Below the pieces are notes generated by a model. That model ran no database searches, was not told the origin of the DNA, and worked only from the letters and a program-made list of their open reading frames with translations. Position numbers and translations under genes: made by a program. Positions 54,311 to 64,000 of a DNA stretch of 64,000 bases are shown here, one piece after another. Source of the DNA: Rugalucina vietnamica. Lineage: Eukaryota; Mollusca; Bivalvia; Lucinida; Lucinidae. The stretch covers positions 35,480,139 through 35,544,138 of the forward strand of contig OZ024870.1 of assembly GCA_964017185.1 (NCBI GenBank). The letters are read 5' to 3'. Numbering within the stretch: the first letter of the stretch is position 1; each line of letters opens with the position of its first letter.

Positions 54311-55195
54311 AATTCCGCTTATCGGAAAAGATGGCGATGACGTCATCGATAACATTACATGTGAACTCACGGGTACAGAGTCAGTAAATACACATACTTA
54401 ATGCGAATATTTGTGCCGGAAAATGTGTCTTAAATTGTTAATATGCGTTGAAATCAAAGCTGAAATAACTAAAATGAATTTAACTTAATATTAGAACCAC
54501 TGAAAATGAATTATCCGCCATCTGTCTGTTTGGGCAAGGTTGTTTTAAACTCGGAAAACTGAATGAGCCTCTGAGAAAGAGTTACATGTAATTGGATAAC
54601 TTTGTCCAATTTATTCACGTATTATTTTCAGTTCACATTTTTCTAGATTTGTTTTTATCTAACCGCAGCTTATATTTCACGATTTTATTTGGTAATTACG
54701 ACACTTTAATAGAATAATAGATACAAATGTGCAATAACCGTGCCTTTGAAGTTGTTGTGAGCATGTGTGGTATGTTGTTTAAAATCTTAAATATGTATCC
54801 TCCAAAAACAGATACTACAAAACGACAGCAGAAATACAACGCCGTTAAATTGTCATATAAAATTTCAATGTAATATGAGACTGAAGGGCCTGAAATTGTT
54901 AATAACGAAAGATCAAAGCCGCCCGTGCTTGCCGAAAAATCAAAATATTTAGCTATAAATAAACACGGAAATATTGCACGATTCGAGATATTTTCCTTCC
55001 AAATTAAAACAATATACATTCTGGAAACAATCTTGCCTCATTACACAACAAAACTTTTAAAGCTTTGGGCCATTTGTGCAAATAAACCATACGTATATTG
55101 GATTTTAATAAAGCCGCCATTACTGATTTGTACCCGTGAGAGTGACCCGGATGCTGGCTGATGACGTCACGCCATCTTTTCCGATAATCGGAATT
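54311..55195. mobile_element. TIR element with YY1/CRE-like ends, copy 2
   Basis: AATTCCGCTTATCGGAAAAG at the left and TTTTCCGATAATCGGAATT at the right; inverse orientation to 24021-24938 and highly similar along its length. AAGATGGCG and TGACGTCA lie inside both ends. Confidence 0.78.
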
Positions 55196-55197
55196 AG

Positions 55198-56648
55198 TAG
55201 GGATGTCATTCGGTGTCAGATTTAAGGTTCGGATGTTCGGAAACAAACATCCGGATGGTTTGAACATTCACATTTTTTTTCAGATCAGGTCATAATATTA
55301 CATGTACATTAACATGTATGTGTTCCCTTGAAAGAACATTCATAATCAAGAGTTACTAAGCTTGGCGTTGTTTTCGTTGATGTGACGCAGAAACGAAACA
55401 CCATGCAATTTGGGAAAATTCATTTACATTCACAAAAGTAACAAACATCAAGGTAAAACAGCATTACTCAAAACTAACTCTATAATGCAAAAGTAAATAT
55501 GCCATAATCAAAAATCCACAAACATTTACCAAGTTCCCATTTTGTCAAACAGACGCGTCAGCAAAATTCAGTCACATTATACATGTAGAAAATCTTAGGG
55601 TGCGTTCCTTTACCGGAATGGACATAATTACCGGAATGGACTACCGGAATAGACATTATGCTATGGATTTGGGTGCTTTAAATGTATTTTATTTGCATAA
55701 AATGTACTTCTGTAGTCATGTGAGTAGTTTGCATCAGATAAAATTCGTCTCAGTATAGCAAATCTGACTTCCCAGGGTGGTTAGGGTAGCTCAGTGGTGG
55801 GGTCCTGGGTAGGGCCACTGTTCAGATGTTTCTTTTATTGAAATATATAGAGATCACCAGTGGTTGTTCTATAGCAAACATATGGATATATAGAAGTAGA
55901 AATGAGTAGAATGTGCTGGCACTGTGACGGGGACCTATATAACCATATATGAGCACCTGGCCTTGGCTACTCGACCGTACGGAACACAATTTAACTGAAC
56001 TAAAACCACGTGATTCTCGAACTAATCACCGTATGTAAATATTCTAGGAAAATTTGTCCTTAAAAACCAAAGAGAAGGTACTCAATGATACATATAAATG
56101 TCCATTCCGGTAGTCCATTCCGGTAATCAGGTCCATTCCGGTAAAGGAACGCACCGAAAATCTTATGGTATTCTGAATTTGTTTCCTCTTTGCATAAAAA
56201 CGGGTCAGCTTAAGAATCCACCTATTTGATTTTGTCAAATCAAGATCATAGTAAGCATACTTGTTTTGTTTAATCCTAAAACACGTTTGTTTCGCAGGGC
56301 GATGGTCTGTATAATTATTATTAAAATATTTTTAAAACTTTTGAAGTGTGAATCATATCGTTTTCAAAACGAAACAAAAGAGGCCAATTATCATCTTTAA
56401 TCCTTGCATTGTTTATTGCCGCTTCCCCTTGACTTGTATTGTCCCGTTTATCTGTTACACCTTAGTAACCTTTGACACTACATATTAAGCAAATCGTATT
56501 AAGTACCCTGTTTCTTATTCTGCTAAGTGATTTACCTAAATATTGGATACATTGACTTTTTTTAGCGAACATCCAGATGCTAAATTTTGATCTGAACTTT
56601 GGTACGGGATCCGAAGTTTGAATGTTCGGACTCCGGTTGACATCCCTA
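55198..56648. mobile_element. hAT-like element with TAGGGATGTCA ends
   Basis: TAGGGATGTCA and TTGACATCCCTA ends with inner TTCGGATGTTCGGA-type motifs on both sides. Flanks GGAATTAG and ATAATTAT share only AATTA, so the target duplication is decayed. It sits at the very end of the previous element and contains the insertion at 55598-56155. Confidence 0.65.
55598..56155. mobile_element. 558-bp TIR element with ACCGGAATGGAC subrepeats
   Basis: GGTGCGTTCCTTTACCGGAA and TTCCGGTAAAGGAACGCACC are perfect inverted ends, with three ACCGGAATGGAC-type units on each side. The flanking duplication GAAAATCTTA (55588-55597, 56156-56165) is 8-10 bp depending on where the end is set. Confidence 0.9.
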
Positions 56649-56649
56649 A

Positions 56650-57290
56650 TAATTATACTGGACAAATAAAGATAGGGATCAAACATCTAACACACAATTT
56701 CTTCAAGATTTCGAACTGCTGGTAAAACAAAGCAATTGTATCATCAAGGTAATTAATTTTGTAAGCTTTGTACACTTGAGGATCGAAACAATAGTCTCTG
56801 CATTCAACAAGACCAGGCTTTAAGTCGGACTACCCTTGAAATGAAAGTGGTATGAATTTCCCATAGAGAATTGATGGTGTGTAAGTTTGTTCGTGCAAAA
56901 CTTTTAAATTGACTAGAAATTTCCGATCTTTTTTAGCAGGCTGATCATAGAAATGATGAATCTTGATGCTTATCATGCAAATTCCTAAAATTTTCATGAA
57001 TTGGTAAAGTTGAAATTATTGTGGAATCAGTTTTAATGGACTTTTTTATCACTTTGGTTTTCAGTGTAGTGTGCTTTAAAGAACAGCTGTGCTTCAGTCA
57101 AATGATGCACAATTTCGAAATTGGTGGCATATGAAAGTGCGATTAAACTTCTAATCCAACACATAAAAGAAAACTTGATTAATTATCTATTGGCCCGAAA
57201 ATGCATCCTTAAAAGTTTGATCCTCAACTTAATTTGACCAGTATAGTATGTCTTAATTTTAAATTCTGCACTCCTGTGTCTTTTGTCTGT
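56650..57290. other. No recognisable feature
   Basis: AT-rich; a pyrimidine-rich tract and AG at its right end precede the candidate exon at 57295. Confidence 0.5.
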
Positions 57291-57294
57291 ACAG

Positions 57295-57384
57295 AATTCC
57301 TCCGATGTTAAGACAATGATGGAACAAAGATTAAGGAGATATCAAAAGCAGGCATTTCTGGAAAGGGCAAAAATGAACATATAA
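57295..57384 (+). CDS. Candidate terminal coding exon of an unknown gene
   Basis: Follows CTTTTGTCTGTACAG, a good acceptor, and in phase 0 reads NSSDVKTMMEQRLRRYQKQA then FLERAKMNI and a stop TAA. The charged helical peptide is unlike the surrounding AT-rich noise. No upstream exon was found, so the call rests on one acceptor and 29 codons. It could be chance. Confidence 0.3.
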   Translation, partial: NSSDVKTMMEQRLRRYQKQAFLERAKMNI

Positions 57385-57469
57385 CAAAATTATAAAGTTA
57401 CAGTTTGAAAACAAGTTTGTCTTCAGAGACTATACCTCACAGGACTGTAATTTTTTTATACCACAGTAT

Positions 57470-58150
57470 TATCTTTTCTCACCCACCAGACAAGCATATC
57501 CCTTTGTGTGCCTGTCTGAGATATTTCTGTCTCAGTACTAGTACAATTTTAGCTGTCTCAAAATGTCAATCATTTCTGTATTTAGCTAATGGAAATGTAC
57601 ACCTCATGCTTACTTCCATATAAGGAGTGATGAGCTAGGTGTCACCTGTCAGAGACAAAAATAGCCCAGCAGGTGTTAATTTCAAAAAGATATCAATAGT
57701 AATTGTAGTCTGCTGCTCTCATAAAAATCTAAAAATTTAATTTTGCCGGGAATTTTGTGATTAATACAAAATGATGATTTAATATTTTTGTAAGGTGAGT
57801 GCAAATACAAAATCATTTTTATTTGTTTCACTGGCTAATTTGCATATTGTTTATGTCCAAACAAAATGGCTGCCTGAACGGAACTTGAAGCCTATTCTGA
57901 GTCAAAATGTTTTAAAAGGTGGGAGAGAAAAATAATCAATGATGGTGTTGAAGCCTCAACAAGGAAATCTCAGGCTCGTTTTCAGATTATTCGAGTCTCA
58001 TCCTCGGCAGAGCCTCGGATGAGCTCGTTTTCAGATTATTCGAGTCTCATCCTCGGCAGAGCCTCGGATGAGACTTGAATAATCTGAAAACTTGCCGGAG
58101 ATTTCCTTGTCTCGGCCTCAACCCCATCATAGATTCTTTTAATCCATCAC
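57470..58150. repeat. Repeat C, copy 2 (empty site of the Maverick-like element)
   Basis: The complement matches 52760-52533 and then 48626-48215 without a break. At about 57685-57695 the two flanks meet (TTAATTTCAAAAAGATATC on the + strand), where copy 1 has ACTTCC plus the 3.9-kb insertion. The hairpin region at 57950-58120 is partly duplicated. Confidence 0.85.
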
Positions 58151-58317
58151 ACAAAAGATTAAGTAGTTCTGTTTTACAAAAACTTGAGTATTGGTTTGGA
58201 TATTTTTAAAGAATGTCGAAAATGACAATTTCAAAGCAGTAGCATTATCTGTTGGTCATGTGACCTTGACTATTTATATAAACTTTCATTCCCCCATCCC
58301 AAGGATACTACATATAA

Positions 58318-58465
58318 CATGGGCGGATCCAGAGGGGGGGACAGGGGGTCCGGACCCCCCCTGGAATTGCCAGATTATTAATTTTTGCCATGTTGAAATT
58401 TTCCGTCAGACCCCTCCTGGGAATTTGGACCCCCCCTGAGAAAATTTTCTGGATCTGTGCATGCT
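58318..58465. mobile_element. GGCGGATCCAGA MITE, copy 2
   Basis: Partner of 20525-20671; ends ATGGGCGGATCCAGAG and TTTTCTGGATCTGTGCATG. It interrupts the inverted CTCACCTGAGCC repeat. Confidence 0.75.
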
Positions 58466-58469
58466 ACAT

Positions 58470-59005
58470 ATAAAATTTGGCTTTGATTGGTCGAGTGGTT
58501 ACTGAGAAAATTAAGTTGTAAATGACACTTGGCCTTTAATACTCACAACACTTCATTAGCTCAACATGTCTGTATCTACCAACTTTCAGGTCACAGGCTA
58601 CAAAACTTTTCGAAAAATTCAATGTTTTCACTTTTTTCCATTGAAAAGCCTATGTAACCAAAATTGAGCTTGCCGTAAAATAGGTCAAGGTCAACCAAAG
58701 GTCATGATTTATAGAAACTATGATGGGCCAGAGTCCCAAATGCTACATACCAAGTTCTGTTGAAATCGGTCCACCGGTTCCAGAGAAGATTTTTTATGGT
58801 TTTTACCATATATGGGCATGGCGGCCATCTTGGTCATGTGACCTGGACCATTTATATAGACTTTCGTTCCCCTTCCTATGGATGCTCCACATGAAGTTTG
58901 GCTTTGATTGGCCAAGCGGTTTCAGAGAAGATCTTTGAAATTGTGTACAGACGCCGGACCATGGCCATCCTATAAGCTCACCTTGTGAGCCAAAGGCTCA
59001 GGTGA
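58470..59005 (-). repeat. CTCACCTGAGCC repeat, inverted copy
   Basis: Contains ATATATGGGCATGGCGGCCA and closes with the hairpin CTCACCTTGTGAGCCAAAGG CTCAGGTGAGC. Single unit rather than three. Confidence 0.75.
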
Positions 59006-59364
59006 GCTAATAACTGCTGACTTGGACACAGAAAAGGCCTGATTGTTTTCATTGTAACCTTGACATCGGATAGAGACGTTTTACACACTGTGATTTGCTT
59101 TTACAGTTTTAAGGTTGCCTACATAGCTAAATATACATCCTGAATGTATTTTTCTGGCACAAGTATGTGCACTAATTAGTATGTGCTTAAACTGCTTATG
59201 ATGTCTTGAAAAAGTATCGAATGTGTGCACTAATTTGAATGAATACAGTATTAATAAATCTAGGAGATAAACAAATGTGCCTATTGAACTGCATAAAGAT
59301 ACTTTGCAGGGTAATGGATGTATAGACTTGACAGAAATTTGCCCAGGTCATAAAAAGCAGCTTC

Positions 59365-59600
59365 GAATGAGCCGTATCATGAGAAAACCGAATTTTTGCC
59401 TATGTGAAAACAAAGACGCAGATCAGCTTCCAGCTTCATAGCAACTGCGAAGCTGATCAGCGCCATTGTTTTCGCTACTCGGAGAGTACAATCCCTTTTG
59501 TACTTATATCCAAAATTTCAAGCTTCTAGCCATCTTTTGTGACCATACATGCCTGTTTGTGTACCCCGAAGATCGGTTTTCTCGCGTCACAGCTCATTTA
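59365..59600. repeat. GAGAAAACC/GATCAGC repeat, copy
   Basis: GAGCCGTATCATGAGAAAAC to GGTTTTCTCGCGTCACAGCT, with inverted ends visible. Confidence 0.6.
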
Positions 59601-59796
59601 ACAGGAGGAAAAACACAACAGTACAAAATTCTAACTGGTGATTCACTTCATTTCTACATAAATACATTTTACATGATTCCCCTATCTTTGCCAAAAAACA
59701 AGGGCACAGATCAGCTATGCAATTATCATGACGCTGGTGCACAGCTTTGCTTCCCCAGATGCAAAAGGCAGGTTTCTTCATGAAACTTTCATGATC

Positions 59797-60461
59797 TTAA
59801 ATTTGTTCATCTTCTGAGCCAAATAAGCCCAATTTCTCATCTTTTGTCCTTTTAGCCTTGCCTCTCAGAATAGCCTCTTTGAACAAACTCAAGTAATATA
59901 ACTGTGCATCTTTGGAGTCATCATTGCCCGGGATAGGATAGGTGATCAAACGAGGGTCTGTGTTAGAGTCACATATTCCAATAGTTGGTATTAGTAACTT
60001 TGCATGATCAATTACACCCCTATGTTGCCTGAACGCATTGTTCAGTGTACAGAAAAAGATTCCTAAATCTGGTAACCTGGTCATTGTACCAAATGTTTTT
60101 GTCGAATCGGTGTAAAGACCACCCTTCCAGTAGCGGCAGTGGGCATATTCTCCAACCTCCTTGGCACTTCGTTCTACCCACGGCATCATTTGTTTGTTCC
60201 TACTGATAAACAGAATAATGCCCTTTTGGTAAGCAATATGAGCAGTAAAGTTCAGCGCATCTTGGAAGAGTGGTAAAGTTTGTTCTAGGTCTATGATATC
60301 AGAACCTAGCCGGGAACCAAAGAGGTACGGGGTCATGTATTTGTTTCGACAGCCGTGCGTGTGACCAAGATGAACATTATGTCTGAAGAGATCGTCCAGT
60401 GTGACCAGTTCCCGTACGTTGAAGTAGTCATGATGCTGGAGCGGATCTGTAGCATCCATTT
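59797..60461 (-). CDS. MRPS2: Mitochondrial ribosomal protein S2 (uS2m), last exon
   Basis: uS2m is a component of the mitochondrial small ribosomal subunit. The exon follows acceptor CTGTTTCAG on the - strand and encodes most of the mature domain: DYFNVRELVTLDDLF, HLGHTHGCRNKYMTPYLFGS, DIIDLEQTLPLFQDALNFTA, IAYQKGIILFISRNKQ, RLPDLGIFF and ITYPIPGNDDS, all typical of the S2 family. The first Met inside the exon (60459) is internal, because the previous exon joins in frame as ...KVE-E-MDATDP. It ends with a stop at 59797. No 3' signal was pinned down. Confidence 0.95.
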
Positions 60462-60754
60462 CTGAAACAGATTGATAACAATGATTTGATTGGTTTTATA
60501 AGAGTATTAGGTTTTTGCCACACTTTTGTCTATAGTTAAATCTAATATACATACCTGTACATACTTTTTGCTTACCTTTTTATACAATATGAAACAGTAC
60601 ACAATAGGAACAAAAGCCTAAAATATACAGACTTTCCGTCTTTTTATGACTATGATTCATACTATGTATTACTGAATAAGATTAACAACAATTATCTAAG
60701 CTGCTATGAAAGATTAGACTCAAAAGGTTTAAGTCCAGGCACAAGCTAGCCTAG

Positions 60755-61035
60755 GCTATATCATCGCGAAAACATGTCTATGTAATGTATACCCCCTTGA
60801 ACCCCACTTTTATATAGCAAAACTGGGGTATGCAGGGATATACCTATTTTTCTTAATTTTGCTCCAAAACATAGATTATGGGTACTCGTTAGAACCGCCT
60901 CACCGAGGTGTGTACCCACAATCTGTGTTTTGAGCAAAAATAATAAAACCCACCAAACTTTTCAGCTGAAAATTTTCAATTTTAACACCTGAAAAAATCT
61001 CTATATTGCATGGGCAATTTATCGTAATGTACTAG
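60755..61035. mobile_element. Palindromic MITE in MRPS2 intron
   Basis: Relative of 36026-36313: TATCATCGCGAAAACATGTC at one side and GCATGGGCAATTTATCGTAA at the other, with the inner pair GATTATGGGTACTCGTTAGA / GTACCCACAATCTG. Confidence 0.65.
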
Positions 61036-61503
61036 CATCAAATGCTTGCTAGAGGTTTGGAACTCTTCAAAACCTTTCGATCCACAGTCCCAAGCACAAC
61101 CCACTAAGCGATGAGGCTCCCCAGAAATCAGACTCTTCAAACCCAAGATTGATGCTATATAGAGATGACATCTGCAATGCCACCCACATTCTACGCCTCA
61201 TGATCAGACCAACGGGATTGTGTTTGTGACTGAACTGGATGGAAATCTTAACCCATTTATGAATTATGACAAATGGATTTTCCATTCATTATCAATTAGA
61301 TGAGTCCATTTTCAATTTTATGAAAATTATTCATAATTTTTATTACATTTTTCCATGAAATTTCTCAAAGCAAACAGAATAGCTCCAGATGGGACACAGC
61401 GTTTTGCAGCATCACATCTGGGGCTATATAATACTGTTTGCCAATGTCCCATAAATATGATGCCAGGCTTATATGAGTTAAGACTAGGTTCAAATAAACT
61501 TAC

Positions 61504-61593
61504 CTTCAACCTTTAGACTTGTACCTGTTGAAAAGTTCTTCTCACTATTTGAAATACATCTTGTCTGATTAATTGACAATCCACTCCTTTTTC
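61504..61593 (-). CDS. MRPS2: MRPS2 internal exon
   Basis: Ninety bases between acceptor GTGTTTTTCAG and donor GTAAGT on the - strand. In the phase set by the last exon it reads KRSGLSINQTRCISNSEKNF then STGTSLKVE without a stop and joins to MDATDPL. Low conservation is expected for this N-terminal part. The exon with the mitochondrial presequence must lie further upstream, possibly outside the window. Confidence 0.8.
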
Positions 61594-61654
61594 CTGAAAA
61601 ACACAGCAAACTTTCTCTGACACATAGATTTAGAATTTAATCATGTAGGAGCAC

Positions 61655-61850
61655 TATATATGAGCTGCGTGCGACACGAGAAAAACGATCTTCAGGATTT
61701 CTGACCAGGTCCAACACAAACCGCTCTGTGCAGCCACATAAGAAGGCTAGAAGCTTGAAATTTGGATTTAGGAAGAAGAGTTGTACTATCCGAACAGCCA
61801 ATATAAAGGCGTTGATCAGCTATGCAGTTATTGCAGCTTAACTTATCTTT
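61655..61850. repeat. GAGAAAACC/GATCAGC repeat, copy
   Basis: GCGACACGAGAAAAACGATC through GTTGATCAGCTATGCAGTTA, upstream of the MRPS2 internal exon. Confidence 0.5.
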
Positions 61851-61984
61851 TCTTTTAGACTGTATGATCCTCCACCCGATTGGAGCACCCGTGAACACTC
61901 CCGGTATAAAACTTTCTATATACAGTGCACACCAACACCAAAACTGAAGTTCTAAGCAATGCTCGTTGGAGAAGGCAGCCACTA

Positions 61985-62870
61985 TTCCCCTTTCTGTTGT
62001 TATCTAAGTCTTTTAACATGTATTTTGTAGAAGTAGTCTCTAGCAAGGTTTTCTAACTTTGAAATAACCGATTCTAAGTCTGTAAGTATGGTAAGTATAA
62101 AGTCTGGACACACAAGAACTTTCATTATATTGTCCCATTCAGCAAAATGAAGATTCCAGGTATGCAAGCCTGACTCTTGCACAATGATCTGTTTTAGCAA
62201 TCCCACAGAAGCAACTCTGTCCTCGTAGAATGCTGGACATCTACATAACGTGTCGTAAATCTTCCGGTTCCAGTTGACAGTGTGGACAGGTTGGGTCCAC
62301 TTTTCCATTGAAGATGTTACGATGAGCTTGTAGAGTGTATGTCCCCATGAGAATTCTGGCTTTGACGATACATCGTTTAACCTCTCTAACAGTTTCTATT
62401 CCTTTCCACACTGAGTGAACAGTACTGATCCGCAGGCTACGAGTCTGCAGATAACACAGGGACTTTTTAGACCTGATATCATTCACAAAATGCCTGGTCC
62501 AATATGAATTAATTGCCTTTGTGTACAGTGAAATTTGAGGTCACAATCTCACTGAGATTAGGGAGCTGGTATTTCGTCAACACTTGAGTTACCATATAAA
62601 AGAAACTATGCGGATTGTCAAAACTGCAGGCCAACTGTCTTTCAACAAGGTCTCTTAACCACTGATTTTCACTGTATATTATTCCGTACAATAAGAATTG
62701 TCTTTTTTCTATCTCTGCCTCTATTGGAAGGGCTCCCAACAACATATAAACTGCAGATGTAGCTGTTCTCTGGGGCAGAGACTGAAGATTCCTTAATGAC
62801 CGTAGGTGATACCTAGTGAACTGCTCTACCTGAGACTTTATATATTCTAAAAATAAAAGACACATTTTTT
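61985..62870 (-). pseudogene. LINE polyprotein C-terminal fragment
   Basis: The - strand pieces, from high coordinate, are SLPQRTATSAVYMLLGALPI with EAEIEKRQ, then a region ending CPHCQLEPEDLRHVM, then RCPAFYEDRVASVGLL. The Cys/His pattern (CxxC...H...C) is the zinc knuckle after RT in several LINE clades. At least two frame breaks (near 62490 and 62245). No RT core remains. It belongs to a different clade from the LINEs at 12-26 kb. Confidence 0.75.
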
Positions 62871-63010
62871 TCTGCTTCTAATAAAACTCTTTCACTTGGT
62901 CTTCTGATACTTCCAAATTTCCAGCGGAATATGGAAGACAAAAGAGGTCATATCTACTATAGATACTGCGACACCTTCATAACTGAGTATTATTGAGTAT
63001 CACTTGAGAT

Positions 63011-63050
63011 GATGATCAAAAATTGATCGACTCTATATGAAGATTATTCG
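63011..63050 (+). repeat. Isolated LINE/SINE 3' tail
   Basis: GATGATGATCAAAAATTGAT then CGACTCTATATGAAGAT, another truncated copy of the tail seen at 16360, 20165, 25760 and 30236. Confidence 0.75.
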
Positions 63051-63202
63051 CAGGATTGTGACTTTGTATTTATAAAAAGTCAATGTAAAGTTGCTCCACA
63101 GGCGCTTTAAGTTATGGCCATAAATCATAATAAGAGCTGTCGCAGGACAGCGTAGCTCGCCTGACTTGTGCTTTGCCACTACATCTGTTAAAATCTATGA
63201 CC

Positions 63203-64000
63203 CATGACCTTGACCTCAAGGTCACTCAGGTGGGTCATGATGGTACTGCGTAAAACTTCAGACCAATATCTAGCAACATGCAAAGTATCAACTCAATCCA
63301 TCAATACGGTCAAGAGATATAGACTTACAAAAACATTAACCAAAAACTTAAACACAAAATTTCTAAGTCTGTGACCTTGACCTCAAGGTCATCCAGGGTG
63401 GGTCATGATGGTACTGCGTAAAACTTCAGACCAACATCTAGCAACATGCAAAGTATCAACTCAATCCATCCATATGGTCAAGAGATATAGACTTACAAAA
63501 ACATTAACCAAAAACTTAAACACAAAATTTATAAGTCTGTGACCTTGACCTCAAGGTCACCCAGGGTGGGTCATGATGGTACTGCGTAAAACTTCAGACC
63601 AATATCTAGCAACATGCAAAGTATCAACTTGATCCATCAACATGGTCAAGAGACATAGACTTTTAAAAAACTTTAACCAAAAACTTAAACACAAAATTTC
63701 TAAGTCTGTGACCTTGACCTCAAGGTCACCCAGGGTGGATCATGATGGTACTGCGTAAAACTTCAGACCAATATCTAGCAACATGCAAAGTATCAACTTG
63801 ATCCATCAACATGGTCAAGAGATATAGACTTTTAAAAAACTTTAACCAAAAACTTAAACACAAAATTTCTAAGTCTGTGACCTTGACCTCAAGGTCATCC
63901 AGGGTGGGTCATGATGGTACTGCGTAAAACTTCAGACCAATATCTAGCAACATGCAAAGTATCAACTTGATCCATCAACATGGTCAAGAGATATAGACTT
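63203..64000 (+). repeat. 169-bp tandem repeat running off the window
   Basis: GTGACCTTGACCTCAAGGTC begins units at 63371, 63539, 63708 and 63877, with a first copy near 63203: a period of 168-169 bp and at least five units. Each unit holds TGACCTCAAGGTCA and CATGATGGTACTGCGTAAAA. Copies are highly alike. Confidence 0.95.

Noticed and set aside
59797..60459. Start of MRPS2 at the Met at 60459
   Set aside because: An acceptor lies just upstream and the preceding exon joins in frame, so this Met is internal.
63203..64000. CRISPR-like regular array
   Set aside because: Eukaryotic context; the whole 169-bp unit repeats, with no alternating unique spacers.

Overview
The window is nuclear DNA of an invertebrate animal: split genes with GT-AG introns, animal snoRNAs inside ribosomal-protein introns, tRNA-headed SINEs, decayed non-LTR retrotransposons and very many small inverted-repeat DNA transposons. 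The protein sequences and the AT-rich, MITE-dense texture suggest a lophotrochozoan, most likely a bivalve mollusc; the species cannot be read from the sequence.

Host genes are few. RPL5 (ribosomal protein uL18) runs on the + strand from 34314 to 47375, with coding exons 2-8 all legible and in phase. Its introns hold four box C/D snoRNAs of the SNORD80/snR60 type and a stack of transposons. MRPS2 (mitochondrial uS2m) is on the - strand, with two exons at 59797-60461 and 61504-61593; its first exon was not found. An intact intronless gene at 5936-7084 encodes a SAM-like, coiled-coil, Cys/His-rich, proline-tailed protein. A small coiled-coil ORF (15333-15593, -) and a possible terminal exon (57295-57384, +) are less certain.

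The rest is mobile DNA. 1-5800: a PIF/Harbinger MITE with its empty site in the same window, duplicated blocks, and a Tc1/mariner/IS630-like transposase beside a GGATATCC-rich MITE. 7.2-12.5 kb: foldback MITE, (GATTA)n, SINE, a 1.4-kb hAT element. 12.5-19 kb: three LINE remnants, one split by a 1,155-bp foldback. 19-29 kb: two related foldbacks, a SINE sharing its tail with a LINE, and a four-layer nest ending in a non-autonomous element with two identical 469-bp direct repeats. 30-35 kb: several hAT MITEs with exact 8-bp target duplications, one 23 bp downstream of an RPL5 donor site. 52.8-59 kb: tandem-structured repeats, a TIR element carrying YY1/CRE-like motifs, nested hATs. 61.9-64 kb: LINE C-terminal debris and a 169-bp satellite with nuclear-receptor half-sites.

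The most striking object is at 48627-52532: a 3.9-kb Maverick/Polinton-like element. It has AGT...ACT termini, a 6-bp target duplication ACTTCC, 0.39-0.45-kb terminal inverted repeats that each contain a perfect 52-bp-arm hairpin, and three intact intronless genes on one strand, each with its own TATA box. Its unoccupied target lies 5 kb away in a second copy of the host repeat. It lacks polymerase, integrase, ATPase and protease genes, so it looks like a streamlined, dependent virus-like element.
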